From NCBI GenBank assembly GCA_023374045.1, contig CM041781.1, positions 148,420,982 to 148,484,981 of the forward strand: a stretch of 64,000 bases of DNA, in the 5' to 3' direction. Under the pieces are notes generated by a model. It did not search any database and was not told the origin of the DNA. It saw nothing but the letters and a program-made list of their open reading frames with translations. The position numbers were made by a program, and so were the translations under genes. Source of the DNA: Limonium bicolor (taxonomy: Eukaryota; Streptophyta; Magnoliopsida; Caryophyllales; Plumbaginaceae). This document shows positions 47,911 to 59,700 of this stretch, one piece after another (positions within the stretch are counted from its first letter, which is position 1; each line of letters begins with the position of its first letter).

Positions 47911-48668
47911 TAACCTACTACCACTTTAGGAAGATTCAACATCTGCTACCCTATACCATCTACATCTAGCCGGAGCACACCGACATCGAAACCATACCAC
48001 TTTCCAACCGAACAATGTCAGGTTATCCGCCCAGGTATGATTTTATTAAGGGGATACCTGACACCCCAAGCACAAATAGCCATCATCAGGGGATGCAATC
48101 AACTAGGAATGAGACCGGGAGGTTTTTACACACCGGAGTACCCAGGGGGAGTAAGGATGAAATTAAAGATGATGAGCTTGGGGAAGGATTGGAATCCGTA
48201 TGCCAAGAATTACCAAACCATGAGGGAGCAAGATGGAGTCTCACCACCGGGAATACCCGAAGAGTTCCATCCAGTTATTACACAAGTCGTGGAAATCGCT
48301 CAGCAGTTGGAGCTGAACCGATTCCAGACATCCAAGCAGACATTTGCATTGTAAACTTCTACGAGAAGGACGGGAAACTGGGACTACACCAGGATAAGGA
48401 CGAGACAACGGAGTCTCTCGAAAGAGGGATACCCGTAGTGTCTTGGTCCATTGGAGATGATGCGGAGTTTTTCTACGGCGAGCAGAAGCGTGCGGACCGT
48501 GCAGATAAGATAGTACTTAAGTCAGGTGATGTATTAATTTTGGGAGGAGAATCAAGGATGTTATACCATGGGATTAAGAGAATCAAGCTGAATACAGCAC
48601 CATCAGCAGTAGTCAATGCGACCCATATGAGACCAGGAAGATTAAACCTAACCTTTAGACAATATTAG
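47911..48668 (+). pseudogene. AlkB-like 2-oxoglutarate/Fe(II) dioxygenase fragment
   Basis: AlkB-family enzymes oxidatively remove alkyl groups from nucleic acids using Fe(II) and 2-oxoglutarate. The first part is read in the frame of 48037: RPGMILLRGYL, then GMRPGGFYTPEY, MMSLGKDWNP and GIPEEFHPVI, ending in a stop at 48354. The catalytic part continues in the frame of 48015-48668: DICIVNFY, iron ligands H125 and D127 in LHQDKDE, GDVLILGGES, the distal iron ligand H185 in YHGI, and the 2-oxoglutarate-binding RLNLTFR (R209-R215), then the stop. The frame switch falls near 48305-48320, a single net frameshift. The first frame is open upstream to 47914, right after the LTR end, with no start codon, so the 5' end is missing. 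The match is to plant nuclear AlkB-like proteins. No intron is visible. No intact gene here. Confidence 0.85.
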
Positions 48669-48740
48669 CCATGTAATGTTAGAATGAGATAAGAAATGAG
48701 ATGTAAGATTGAAGCACATGTTGTAAACAGGATGGTCATG

Positions 48741-48750
48741 AATAAAATAA
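48741..48750 (+). terminator. Possible poly(A) signal after the AlkB-like fragment
   Basis: AATAAAATAA, 73 bases after the stop codon, in T/A-rich DNA resembling a 3' UTR. No poly(A) tract follows before the chromovirus sequence begins near 48826. Confidence 0.4.
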
Positions 48751-48825
48751 CAGTGTTGTTCATATAAATTAATTACGACTCTTGTTATACCATCAATACT
48801 CATGGAGCTTGTGAACACAATTAGG

Positions 48826-49431
48826 TTATGGACTCGGTACGGAAGGTGCGTTAAGCATACTTACAGAGGCACAGGCCGACGCTAGCGGTACTATCCTCAC
48901 CGGCACCTTTCCGATTAATGGGATTGAGGCATCAGTTCTCTTCGACTCAGGGGTCTCGCATACCTTTGTCTCTGCATCATTTGCGAGCAGGTTGGGGCTA
49001 GACGCTGATGAGCTACCCGACTTCACGGTTACGCTCCCGTCTAAGGAGAAGGTTCGTTGCACTCGTTACTACCGGGAGCCATTATCAGAATTAAGGGAGA
49101 AGACTTTCCAGTCAGTTTCATTGAGTTCAGTAAGCTAGGATTTGATGTTATCTTCGGGATGAACTGGTTGGAGCGGCACAAGGGACGTATCCTCTGCGCC
49201 GAGCATAGATTGCTGCTTAGGAGTCCGTCTGGGGTAACAATATCATACCGCCAGAGGCCCAGAGAGCCTTCGACTAAGATCATCACCGCCATGGCATGCA
49301 TGCATAGAGAATTAAGGAGAAGGAGAAGTATACCTCTGCTATGTACAGGACATAGAGAGAGACCCTGAGTTCAACCCCGACTTACCGGTAGTGTCGGAGT
49401 TCCTGACTTATTTCCACGGGAACTGCCCGGC
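48826..49431 (+). pseudogene. pol: Chromovirus gag-pol junction: aspartic protease
   Basis: The protease would release mature proteins from the polyprotein. The reading begins EGALSILTEAQADASG and reaches the catalytic motif LFDSGVSHTFVS (Asp codon at 48944-48946). The frame changes near 49060 into PGAIIRIKGEDFPVSF, GFDVIFGMNWLERHKG, and again near 49310 before [11 protein letters not shown] at the RT start. Several frameshifts make it non-functional. Gag and the 5' LTR are absent; the sequence is cut on the left at about 48770-48830, next to the AlkB-like fragment. Confidence 0.8.
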
Positions 49432-50868
49432 ATGCCACCCACTCGGGAGGTAGAGTTCACCATTGAGCTGCTACCTGGTACCGGACCGATAGCCAAGGCA
49501 CCATACCGTATGGCTCCGGCAGAAATGACTGAGTTAAAAGAACAATTGAAAGATTTGTTAGATAAAGGATTCATTAGACCAAGTGTGTCACCATGGGGAG
49601 CGCCAGTCCTCTTCGTGAAGAAGAAGGATGGTAGTCTCCGCCTCTGCATCGACTATAGAGAGCTGAATGCAGTGACAGTGAAGAATAAGTACCCACTACC
49701 CCGCATTGACGATCTGTTTGATCAGTTGAAGGGAGCATCTGTGTTTTCCAAGATTGATCTCAGATCGGGGTATCATCAGATAGCCATTAAGGAGGGAGAC
49801 ATTGAGAAGACGGCATTCCGGACGCGATACGGCCACTATGAGTTTACAGTGATGCCGTTCGGTTTGTCGAACGCACCGACGAAGCTTATGGATCTGATGA
49901 ACCGCTTGTTCCGGGAGCAGCTGGACAAGTCGGTTGTGGTTTTTATTGATGACATTCTGATATATTCAAAGTCTAAAGTTGAACATGAGGAACATCTGAG
50001 GAGGGTATTGGAAATACTGAGGGAGAACCAGCTATATGCTAAGTTCTCCAAGTGTGAGTTTTGGCTTGACCAGGTTTCCTTCCTAGGTCATGTCATCTCA
50101 GATGCTGGGATCGCAGTGGATCCAGCAAAGATTGATGTCGTACGTACCTGGCCAAGGCCGAAGACTGTTACCGACATCCGGAGCTTTCTCGGTCTGGCAG
50201 GTTACTACAGGAGGTTTGTTAGAGATTTCAGCAAGGTCGCGAAGCCGATGACCAGTCTGATGACGAAAGACGCACCATTTCTGTGGACAGTTGACTGTGA
50301 GAGATCATTTCAGCGCTTGAAGGACTCACTGACCACTGCACCGGTACTGACCATTCCAGACGGTACAGAGGGCTTTGAGGTTTATTGTGATGCATCCGGC
50401 AGAGGGCTGGGTTGCGTGCTCATGCAACATGGCAAGGTGGTGGCATATGCCTCACGCCAGTTGAAGAAACATGAGGAGAACTACCCCACACATGATTTAG
50501 AGCTGGGAGCTGTAGTCTTCGCTTTGAAGATATGGCGCCACTACTTATATGGGGTTAGTGTCACGATCTACACCGATCACAAGAGTTTGAAATACATATT
50601 CACTCAGAAGGAGTTAAATCTTCGACAGAGGAGATGGTTAGAGTTTCTGAAAGACTATGACATTGACCTCCAATACAAAGAGGGGAAGGCCAATGTTGTA
50701 GCAGATGCCCTGAGCCGTCGAGCACACTCACTCCATTCGCTAGTTTCTTTCTCCAGCTTGGTTGATGAGGTGCGAGAGGCTCAGAGGACAGATGAGTACA
50801 TGAGAGAGGTCAGACAGAAGCTGACAGATGGTACCTTGGAGTCAGAAATACGACTTCAGACTTCATGA
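49432..50868 (+). pseudogene. pol: Chromovirus reverse transcriptase and RNase H
   Basis: 478-aa open segment with the complete RT-RNase H core. [22 protein letters not shown] at 46-65, CIDYRELN at 72-79, first catalytic Asp at 109 ([11 protein letters not shown]), MPFGLSNAP at 141-149, FIDD catalytic pair D173/D174, FLGHVIS at 217-223, [12 protein letters not shown] at 251-262. RNase H: D320 (VYCDAS), E357 (HDLELG), D382 (TDHKSL) and D425 (VVADALSRR). This part is unbroken, but the frame closes at 50868 just before the integrase, where the reading shifts near 50845. The sequence is typical of plant chromoviruses, probably Tekay-like. It copies element RNA to DNA in the particle. Confidence 0.92.
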
Positions 50869-52198
50869 TGATGATCTGATCAGACTTAAGGGCCGGTTAT
50901 GCATACCACGAGGCAACACGGATCTGAAAGACCGTATACTTAGAGAATCACATTGTTCTTCAATTTCCATCCATCTGGGAGCCTCTAAAATGTATAAAGA
51001 CATGAAGAGATACTTCTGGTGGTCGGGGATGAAGACAGATGTTACCTAGTTCGTCTTGAGGTGTCTCACATGCCAGAAGGTGAAATTCGAGCACCGACGA
51101 CCGGGCGGAATGGTACAGTCGATGCCAGTTCCGGAGTGGAAGTTCCATGATATCTCCATGGACTTCGTAGTTGGGCTTCCACCTGCTAGGGGAGGTCTCA
51201 ACATGATATGGGTGGTGGTGGATCGCCTTACCAAGGTAGCCCGATTCATACCGATGAAGGATACTTGGAAGGTGACCAAATTAGCTGAGTTATTTGAGAA
51301 AGAAATCATGAGACATCACGGCATACCAAAGACCATAGTGTCAGATAGAGATACCAGATTCCTTTCGAGGTACTAGAGAGCTACCAGAGAAGCGTTGGGT
51401 ACAGAACTCAAGCTGAGTACCGCGTTCCATCCTCAGACAGATGGTCAGACTGAGCGTACTATTCAGACACTCGAGGACATGCTGAGAGCATGTGCCTTAG
51501 ACTTCCAGGGCAGTTGGATTGACAGATTGCATCTGATCGAGTTTTCATACACACAGCTATCACGTTCGATCAAGATGGCACCTTTTCAAGCGTTGTACGG
51601 TAGACCATGTCGTACACCGCTCTGCTGGGATGAGTCGAGTGAGACGGTCATTATAGGACCAGAGTACTTAGAACAAGTTAAGGCTGAAGTTCAGCAAATC
51701 AGGGAGAACATGAAAGCTGCTCAAGATAGGCAGAAGTCGTATGCTGATGTTCGACGACGGGACCTGGAGTTCGCAGTGGACGACCAGGTATTTCTGCGAG
51801 TTTCACCGATGAAGGGTGTATTCAGGTTTGGGCAGAAGGGCAAGTTAAGCCCGAAATTTGTTGGTCCTTATGAGATTACGGAGCGGGTGGGCCCGGTTGC
51901 TTACAGGTTAAATTTACCTACTGAGCTGGGTAAAGTGCATGATGTTTTTCATGTTTCACAGCTAAAGAAATACATGCACCACCCCTCCCATGTGTTAGAA
52001 CCTGAGAGGTTGACTTTAGAACCAAATATGAGATCCGTGGAGACTCCTCAGAGAATCTTGGACAGCAAGACTAGGGACACTCGCCACAAGTCAGTGCGAC
52101 TGGTGAAGGTTTTCTGGTCTAACCAGGATGTCGAAGAGGCCACGTGGGAATTAGAGGATAAGATCAGGGCGAAGTACCCTTCTTTATTTACTGACTAG
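50828..52198 (+). pseudogene. pol: Chromovirus integrase with C-terminal chromodomain
   Basis: 50828-51049 has [17 protein letters not shown] and the zinc-finger histidines (SHCSSISIHLG). A TAG at 51047 interrupts before CLTCQ. 51056-51376 has catalytic Asp in [12 protein letters not shown] and Asp in IVSDRDTRF, then TAG at 51374 where a Trp is usual. 51395-52198 has catalytic Glu in DGQTERTIQTLEDML, the GRPCRTP motif, KLSPKFVGPYEI, and HDVFHVSQLKKY. From about 52040 a chromodomain follows (PQRILDSKTR, VKVFWSNQ, EEATWELEDKI). Chromodomains direct chromovirus integration to particular chromatin (family knowledge). TGG to TAG fits cytosine deamination on the other strand. Two stops make it a pseudogene. 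Confidence 0.92.
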
Positions 52199-52494
52199 AT
52201 CGTCTGTATAGGGTACGGGGCGTACCCCTTTTTAAGGGGGTAGAGCTTCCTCGCTTTTGAGTTAGGAAACGATCATGTTTGTCGTTTGGTTGGTTGTTTA
52301 AGATGTGAATTTGTGTAAGTTGCTACACTTCGGTGTAAGTTGAGTTATGGATAATACTTATGTATTGTATTTGAGATTGACCTTTGAGTCTTGAGATGTA
52401 TGAATGTGAATATAAGATGTGGTATTAAGATTAAGAGAATTGTGTACCGTGAATGGTTAAGCACATGTGCGAACTTTGAGGACAAAGTTCTTTT
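52199..52494 (+). other. Chromovirus 3' UTR with two hairpins
   Basis: Hairpin GGGTACG-GGG-CGTACCC at 52211-52227, followed by CTTTTTAAGGGGGTAGAG, a PPT-like tract not next to an LTR. Second hairpin GAACTTTG-AGGA-CAAAGTTC at 52471-52490, directly before the true tract. Confidence 0.85.
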
Positions 52495-52507
52495 AAGGGG
52501 GGTAGAT
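52495..52507 (+). promoter_or_regulatory. Polypurine tract of the chromovirus
   Basis: AAGGGGGGTAGAT immediately before the LTR start TGAAATACCCC at 52508. This is the usual primer site for plus-strand synthesis and fixes the LTR border. Confidence 0.85.
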
Positions 52508-55500
52508 TGAAATACCCCAAACTTAGATATGGTGTTTAAATGATAAACTAAGATATAAGGGGGCTAAATAATGCCTTAGAAACATTAAGAAACATTTCTA
52601 ATCAAAGAAAATATAAGGAAACCCAAAAGAGCAGTTTTAACAAAAAACGTGCTCTAAGCTTGGAGAGCTTGGGAGAGTACCCAAATATTGTTCTAAGACC
52701 TTAGTAATATCCTAATGGTCATTTTAAATCAATTACCAAAGAAAACCAAGCTTGAAAACAAGTTAAAACACAAAATGTGCTTTAAGGAGTCTTAAAGCAC
52801 GTTTTTGAAAAATTGTCTTGTAAATGAGTTTTGAATGGCTAAATGTCCATCATTACTCTTTAATTAACATGTGTACTATATAGTATCACATTTGTAAGTC
52901 TATATCAATGGGAAATCAAAAATTTCACAACAATGTGCCTTGTTTTGGTGAATAGTGAATTAATTAAGCTAGTTTATAACATAAGTCTATATAAGTGAGA
53001 CATTTGGTCAACAAAGACTTAAGTACCCTCATTATTAAAAGGGGGCCGGTTTCTTAGGAGGTGAGTCACCACCTTCATGAGTTATTAAGCAATTAATAAG
53101 CAAATAAGACTTATAAAGCAAAAAGTACTATTTACCTTTTAACATAAATATCACATTTTACTTACCTCTCTCCTCATCTCCTCATTTCTTCTTGTTTCAC
53201 ACGGTTTCTTCAAGCTCCCTCCCTTCTCCATTAACGTGAAGAACAACTCCATGCTAGCTCCATCTAGCTTTGCCCACATCTTGCTCATTTTAGCTCCAAA
53301 TCCAAAACAAAATACATATTCTTCTTAGTTAGCTCAAGCTCCTTCTTTCTATCTTTTCAAAACTTCAAGAGCTTCATTTTGGTGCCAAGTCAAACCACCA
53401 TTAGAGGAGGAAATTCAATTTTGGAGACTCCATTGGCATCTCCATTCTCTTAAGGTAAAAAAAGTGTAAGAAAATCTAGGTTTCCACCATTTTCTTCACA
53501 TGTCCGAAAATTAGTGCTCATGGGACTCCATGTTTATGCCTTGTTCTAGCTTGTTTATACTCTTCAAAGGAGAGAGGAGGTCCTTCTTGCTTCATATCCA
53601 AGTTGTCTTGAGAAACCAAGGTAAAACAATTACCTTAATATCTTAAAGCATATTTTAACCTAGGGTTTGTTCCTTAGGGTTAATGTGTTATCTAGTACTC
53701 ATTGGAGTCATTGGATATTGGTTAGAACATTGGCAAGGAGATACACATTGGTGACCGAGATTGAACAAAGAAAAACCTAAGGAAGAAAGCTTTTTAAGCT
53801 TGTAAAAGAACAAGGTAAAATACTTACCTTAAGATGTTTTGTTGTTTAAGGGAATGGGATTTAGGTATATGATGAGTTTAGTGTAGAGTTTATATTGGGA
53901 AGGTGTTATAAAACCTAGAAGAAACAATGACTATACTTGTGAACTTTTGACTAAAGAGCAAATGAGAAGAAGAGATAGTTAAAACAATGTGGAAATGAAT
54001 TACAAGAAGCATTTTATTTCAATGGGAGCCTTGTTGAGTGTATTCGCAGGTTGAAGGCAAATATATGTGGAAATTAAGTTGTTAAGATTATTGTCATTTA
54101 AGGGCCTAAGTGCCAAGCATTTTGAGTTTAAGCAATATATGATGATGTGGTGAAGTTTTAGTGTAAATTGTGTGTTAAGGTGTTGTGATGAGAATTTGTG
54201 TGGTATTGGTTGTTTGATGGAGAAAAACCATGTATTAGGTGGTATTATATACAAGAGAACCTATGGCAAAATTTAAAGGAGAACTTAAGTGTTTAAGACA
54301 TTCTAAGGGAATTTAATGACTAAGGAAGTACTAGGATGTTCTATAGGTTGTCTTGATGAAAAAAGGTTAAGTTAAAGTGTTTTAATGACTTATAATGACT
54401 TAGGTATCACCATGGAGGATTTAGGAATCAAGAGAATGTATTTGAGTATTTAGGACTTAGACGAATGTTGATAAACAACTAGGAGTGAAACAATGTGTTG
54501 ATGGATGGAAGTTTAAGTTGTGAAGGAACATTAAGTAAATGCATGAGAGAGTTTTAGATAGTGAAAGATGCTTGGGAGATGATGTTATAGTGGTGAGGAA
54601 AACATTTGGCATAGTGGTTACATTAGGTATGAACCACCACCTAGAAACCTAGAGGAAAGCATTACAAGTGTTAGCATAATTACAAGGGAAATGTATAATG
54701 ATTAAGGTGAAACTTGGTGAATGATTTAATGTGTTTGGAGGATGCTCTAAGGTGGGTTTAAGGGTCTAAATGATGTTAGAACATATTGGATGGCTTGAGG
54801 AAAGGTTTAGTGAAGATTTGGCAAAGTTTGGGCATGATTTAGTGGCGTCCGACCCAGGGGTCCGACCCAAGTTTGGGTCGGACGGCCTCTGTTTAAACGC
54901 TAGGGAAAGGTTCTGGAATGGTCCGACCCAGAGGTCTTGGGTCGGACATGGGTCGGATGGGTGATTTTTAAAGGGCAAATAAGTTTCTGGAATGGTCCGA
55001 CCCAGAAGGTTGGGTCGGACGTGGGTTGGACATGAGAGGTTTTAGAAGACGGAAAGTTTCTGGAATGGTCCGACCCAGTTGGTTGGGTCGGACATGGGTC
55101 GGACATGTAGGGTTTTCCAAACCCGAAAGTTACTGGAATGGTCCGACCCAGAGGGTGGGTCGGACGGTGGGTCGGACGGCCCTTAACACTTAAAAAAAAA
55201 AAAGAAATTTTGAATTCTAAGAATGGTAATAGTAATAAGGTATACCTTTGTAGGGTGGTAATGATTGGGACCCTAAGAACTTAAGTACTAAGTTAAGTTA
55301 AGTGTAAGTTTTAATGTTTAAAGTTAAGATTGTAAGCTAAGTTGCAAAGACTTAAGAGGGTATTAAATGGGAATCCTTAGAGACTAAGTGAGTTAAGTAA
55401 GGTGCAAATAACTAATGACCTAAAAATGAATGAATGATTTAGGTTTGTGAATTGGGACCCCGAAGGATAATCAAACACACCAACGACGGTGAACAGTACA

Positions 55501-56662
55501 ATCCTTCTTGTGACCTGCTTGCTAACGAGGTGTCCCTCGGCTTGTGTGCTATCTGTTTATTTGCTATGACTAAAACAAGATAAAGCATGCAACCGGTTAT
55601 ATTTATTCTCGTTGTGTTGTGTTATCTTTACACTAACTCGCGAGACGTGAGATGGTTACTAACCAAGTTTAGTACTTACTAAGTTAAGAATACGAGTTGA
55701 GTTTGGTGGTTGTTGGTTAATGCCCGTTAAGGCTTAGCTAGCACATGATGATTAAGATTTATACTAACTGGAACTTGAGTGAGGAAACCCGGGACCGATC
55801 TCCGGTCATGCATGCTAAGGAAAAAAGGGGGACGGTATCTGAATCAGATCCGCCCTCCACTTAAGGACTTGTCCTCGGACTTGTAGCCTAGGGCCGGTTG
55901 CCGGCTCAGCTACGCTGGACTCCCGTCCAGAGTAGGTGGCATTAAGATGGTGCGGTGGGATCACCTAAATCCCAGGTTCGAATTAAGCTACAACCAATCC
56001 CTTCCAGGAAAGGTTTGTATACTGAGGATTATGATTAAGATTAAGATTAAGGTAAGGTAAGGAACTGAGATTGAGGAAATGAGGACTAAGGAGGGGGTTA
56101 CTAACCCACTTGATAAGGGAACGCTTGAGTCGTTCATTGTTTGTGAACCATATATGTTCATCTGTGGTTATTGTTATGGCACTTCATTTTATGTTTGTGT
56201 ATGTAATCAATTTCCATGCTATCGACAATTAGTCGTCGTAGCCCCGTTAGCTTGGGGGCCATGAGAAGGTGTACCAGCATTCGTGCTGACCCCCTCGGGG
56301 GCTATTTTTACACTTGCAGGTAAGAGACCCATAAGGACGCACTACGAGAGTAGGAGCGGTTAGACTTAGGGTGGGATGTTTATTTTGAGTTCGGGTTACG
56401 CCTGTGCACCCGACTGTCTATATTAAACTGATGTAAGTTTGAGATTATGTTTAAGATACTAGTACTCGGTTGGTTGTGGTATTGTGAATGTTGATGTTTT
56501 GAGTTGAATAAGTATTTTGGATAAGTATTGTAAACGTTAAAGCCGGTATATTCGAACGATCAGACCGTGGCAAGGTCCAGGTATTATTTATTTCCGCTGC
56601 GACGTATTCGATTAAGTGTTCAGTTTGCGATAACCACGATAGGCTTTGGATGGGGTGTTACA
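52508..56662 (+). repeat. Chromovirus 3' LTR, forward (4.2 kb)
   Basis: Starts TGAAATACCCC after the polypurine tract and ends GGGGTGTTACA at 56662; the ends are partly inverted copies of each other. The 5' partner LTR is not in the window, so the target duplication (candidate GGAAT at 56663) cannot be tested. It contains the 73-bp palindromic array. No ORF of interest. Confidence 0.8.
54848..55179. repeat. GGTCCGACCCAG palindromic array, 73-bp period
   Basis: Units begin at 54920, 54994, 55067 and 55140, with a shortened one at 54848. Each has spacer TTTCTGGAATGG, then TCCGACCCAG, then TTGGGTCGGAC and often a second GGGTCGGAC. Confidence 0.88.
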
Positions 56663-56754
56663 GGAATAATCATCTAATAAAAGATGATAAAAAGTAACAT
56701 ATAATATAAGAGTTTTACAACTCATGAAAATTACCTATATGGTAAATGTATACA
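56663..56754. other. Spacer between two tail-to-tail LTRs
   Basis: 92 bp of AT-rich DNA between the 3' end of the forward LTR and the 3' end of the reverse LTR. No gene. Confidence 0.7.
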
Positions 56755-59700
56755 TGTAACACCCCAACTACTAACAACACACTTAACAACACCTTGCAGC
56801 GGAAATCACAACTCACAACATAACTTAACTCCTTGGTGTTACACGCCATTAGCCACCCACGTGGCTAACAAGGCTAACTTACATACATTGTACCGGTCTG
56901 ATGGACTAAACTCCAGAGCAACTACACATAAATCCCGTTCCATGTCCAACGATCATTATACACTTACATTACAATGTACCGAGTATCTTCCAACTAATGC
57001 CGATACAAATTCGGTCTTACTACACCTACAATACATCCACAATTCTCATGACTACCACGTACAAATAACTACCCCATCCTACTCTCGAACGGCTTCCAGC
57101 TCCTTGTACCTGAAATAGAAAAGGAAGAAAAGGGTGGCCCCCAAGTGGCTCAGCACCTTTGGGTATGGTAATCCCGTAGCCCGCATGCTACCGGGCACGC
57201 ACAACTAATTGTCGTCTTAGCATGCGATTGATTTTATTTACACATACACAACTACACATATACTTCATGCTTAAAAGCAAACATCCATTAGTAGGACACA
57301 AATACAAGATTAGCACACGCAACATAACCATACACTTCACTTGACAACATACACACAACTTAATTCCATTCTTCTTAGAGAACATAAACTTTACTTAGGG
57401 AGTGCCGGGGTGATATAAGCCCGAGCACAACTACACATTTCTTTACTTAGGTAGGCGGCCTCATTAGGACTGATCACACCTTGCACGATTTCCCCCTAGC
57501 TCTAATAGTGATGAGGTAGGTAAGCCTTGGTTAAGCTTGTGGGTGGTTGTAATTCAAGGAGGAATAACAACCGTAACATAACAAAGAGGGAGTCAAAGTG
57601 AACTTAGGCATCAACACCCTACCAACATTACCATGATTTCCCCCTACCCGTGGAAGTTGGGTAGGTAAGCTTTGGCTAAGCTAATGGGAGGTCGAAATCC
57701 AATGAAGGAAAACAACCCTAACATAACAGGATGGGAGTTAATTCACATATATACATTAACTCCCAAACAACATGCACGACCGGAACGACCGGATTCCTCA
57801 CCATACATAACATATACATATTAGTTAAAGGTTCCTTTATGGAACTCATCACATACATACGTCACATAGTGTTACTAACTCAGTTAGACCAGAAGGGGAG
57901 TAACATCCCTTTTTAACAAACATGGATAACTGTACCCGATGGCAACAACACACAAAACAAAGTCACATACATCACACATAGTCACAACATACACAAACGC
58001 ACGGATAGCCGTAGTTAGAACGTTCCCGTGGGATGGGACGTTTATTCTGAATACCAATCTCTTATGTGAACCTAAGGTCGGTTAACTATTATTTAACACA
58101 TAATTAGGGTTAAGCAGTATCGGAATTAATTACGCCACAATAATGAATTACTATAAACTCATTTCATGCTTTATCTTGCAAGGTGGCAAACACACAGAAA
58201 AACACATTGGCATACAAGCCGGTGTAATCCGGTAGGACACAGGTTGCAAGAAAACCATACCTTACACCATGGGTTACTCTATCGTGTTCCCGAGGGTTCA
58301 CTCCAACGCGTCATCTCACACTCCCCGGATAATTTTTGAACAACTGGTAATATTAAAATGTTTTTCCAACAACCAAAGTCTTACGGTATGTAAGCTTCTA
58401 TTACTTCCGTACTTACCCCGTTATCCCGGTGTACTTAATGTCTTATACTCTCAACTTGCTTGGTTACTTTTACACTTGTTTTCATACTCATATACTTACT
58501 TTTCTTACCTTTATCATTTCAATTGTAGTGTACTACCACATATATATGCATATATGTGTATAGGCATATATATATACATATATATTATAATCATATAAAA
58601 ATATATTTATATATTTTTTTTTTTACTCGACCGGACTTGCGACGACCTTGCAAGTCCGGTCCTTCCAGTTAGCTACCAGTATGAAATTTTCGGCTCGACC
58701 GAACTTGCAAGTCCGGTCGCAAGTTCGGCCATTCCAGAGGCTTTCACTACGGAATTTTTCTGGCCGACCGAACTTGCAAGTCCGGTCGCAAGTTCGGTCC
58801 ATTCCAGAAGGTTTCAGACGGGAGATTTTCTGGTCCGACCGAACTTGCAAGTCCGGTCGCAAGTTCCGTCCATTCCAGAAGGTTTCTGTCTTTGTAATTC
58901 TGGGCTCGACCGAACTTGCAAGTCCGGTCGCAAGTCCGTCCGGCCCAGTACTTCAGTTTTAAAAATTTTTTCAGTCCTCTCTTTACCCATTACTTCCCCA
59001 ATCTTCCTACATTAATCCCACGTGTTTAAACACTATCTAGGCCCTCCAATTGCCTTAGTTCATCCAACAATTCCTTACTCTTCTCTAAATCCATATACAC
59101 AATTTTTCCTCACTCCCTTCAACACTTGTAACAGTTTTTGTTACATTTATGCTACAGATTTTATAACTCAATCCTCACTCTCCAATTACCAATCCATGGT
59201 CATTACCCATCACTACTAATCCCAATGCATACCTTGGTTCTCCCATTCACCAAGTCACTCTTTAATGCACAATTCCTACCAAAATTTTGCCATAGCTAAC
59301 CTATAATTCTTACTTATCCACACATATCTTTTCTCATCAGCTTCATCCCTATTCTAGCCAAACCACAAGGGTTCTAACAGCACATAACAAATCCTCAAAC
59401 TCCATCAACAACAACATAATCACCATAAACTCCATAACCACAATATCAACCTCAAACTTAAAACATTTGGCTCTTAAGGCCCTCAACTCAACATTAATTC
59501 ACAAACCTCTCCAAAACCAACCAAACACATTACTACACAGATTTCTTTTTTTTTTAATCCTTAAATTGGGTTCATTAATTTGTTTACCCATCCCAAACAC
59601 TTAAACAATTTAGAACAAAGTTTAAGGTGGATTCCTTACCTTAATTTCACAAGTCTCTTTAATTCTCCTCTTGCTCCTCATCTTCTCCAAAATCGGTTAA

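Noticed and set aside
48015..48354. N-terminal 100 residues of the 217-aa frame as the true AlkB start
   Set aside because: They resemble no AlkB; the alternative frame at 48037-48354 gives the family motifs, so this is the wrong frame.
47911..48668. Origin of the AlkB-like fragment from a plant RNA virus
   Set aside because: Viral AlkB domains exist, but the motifs (GGFYTPEY, SIGDDAEFFYG, RPGRLNLTFRQY) read as plant nuclear AlkB; no other viral sequence adjoins.
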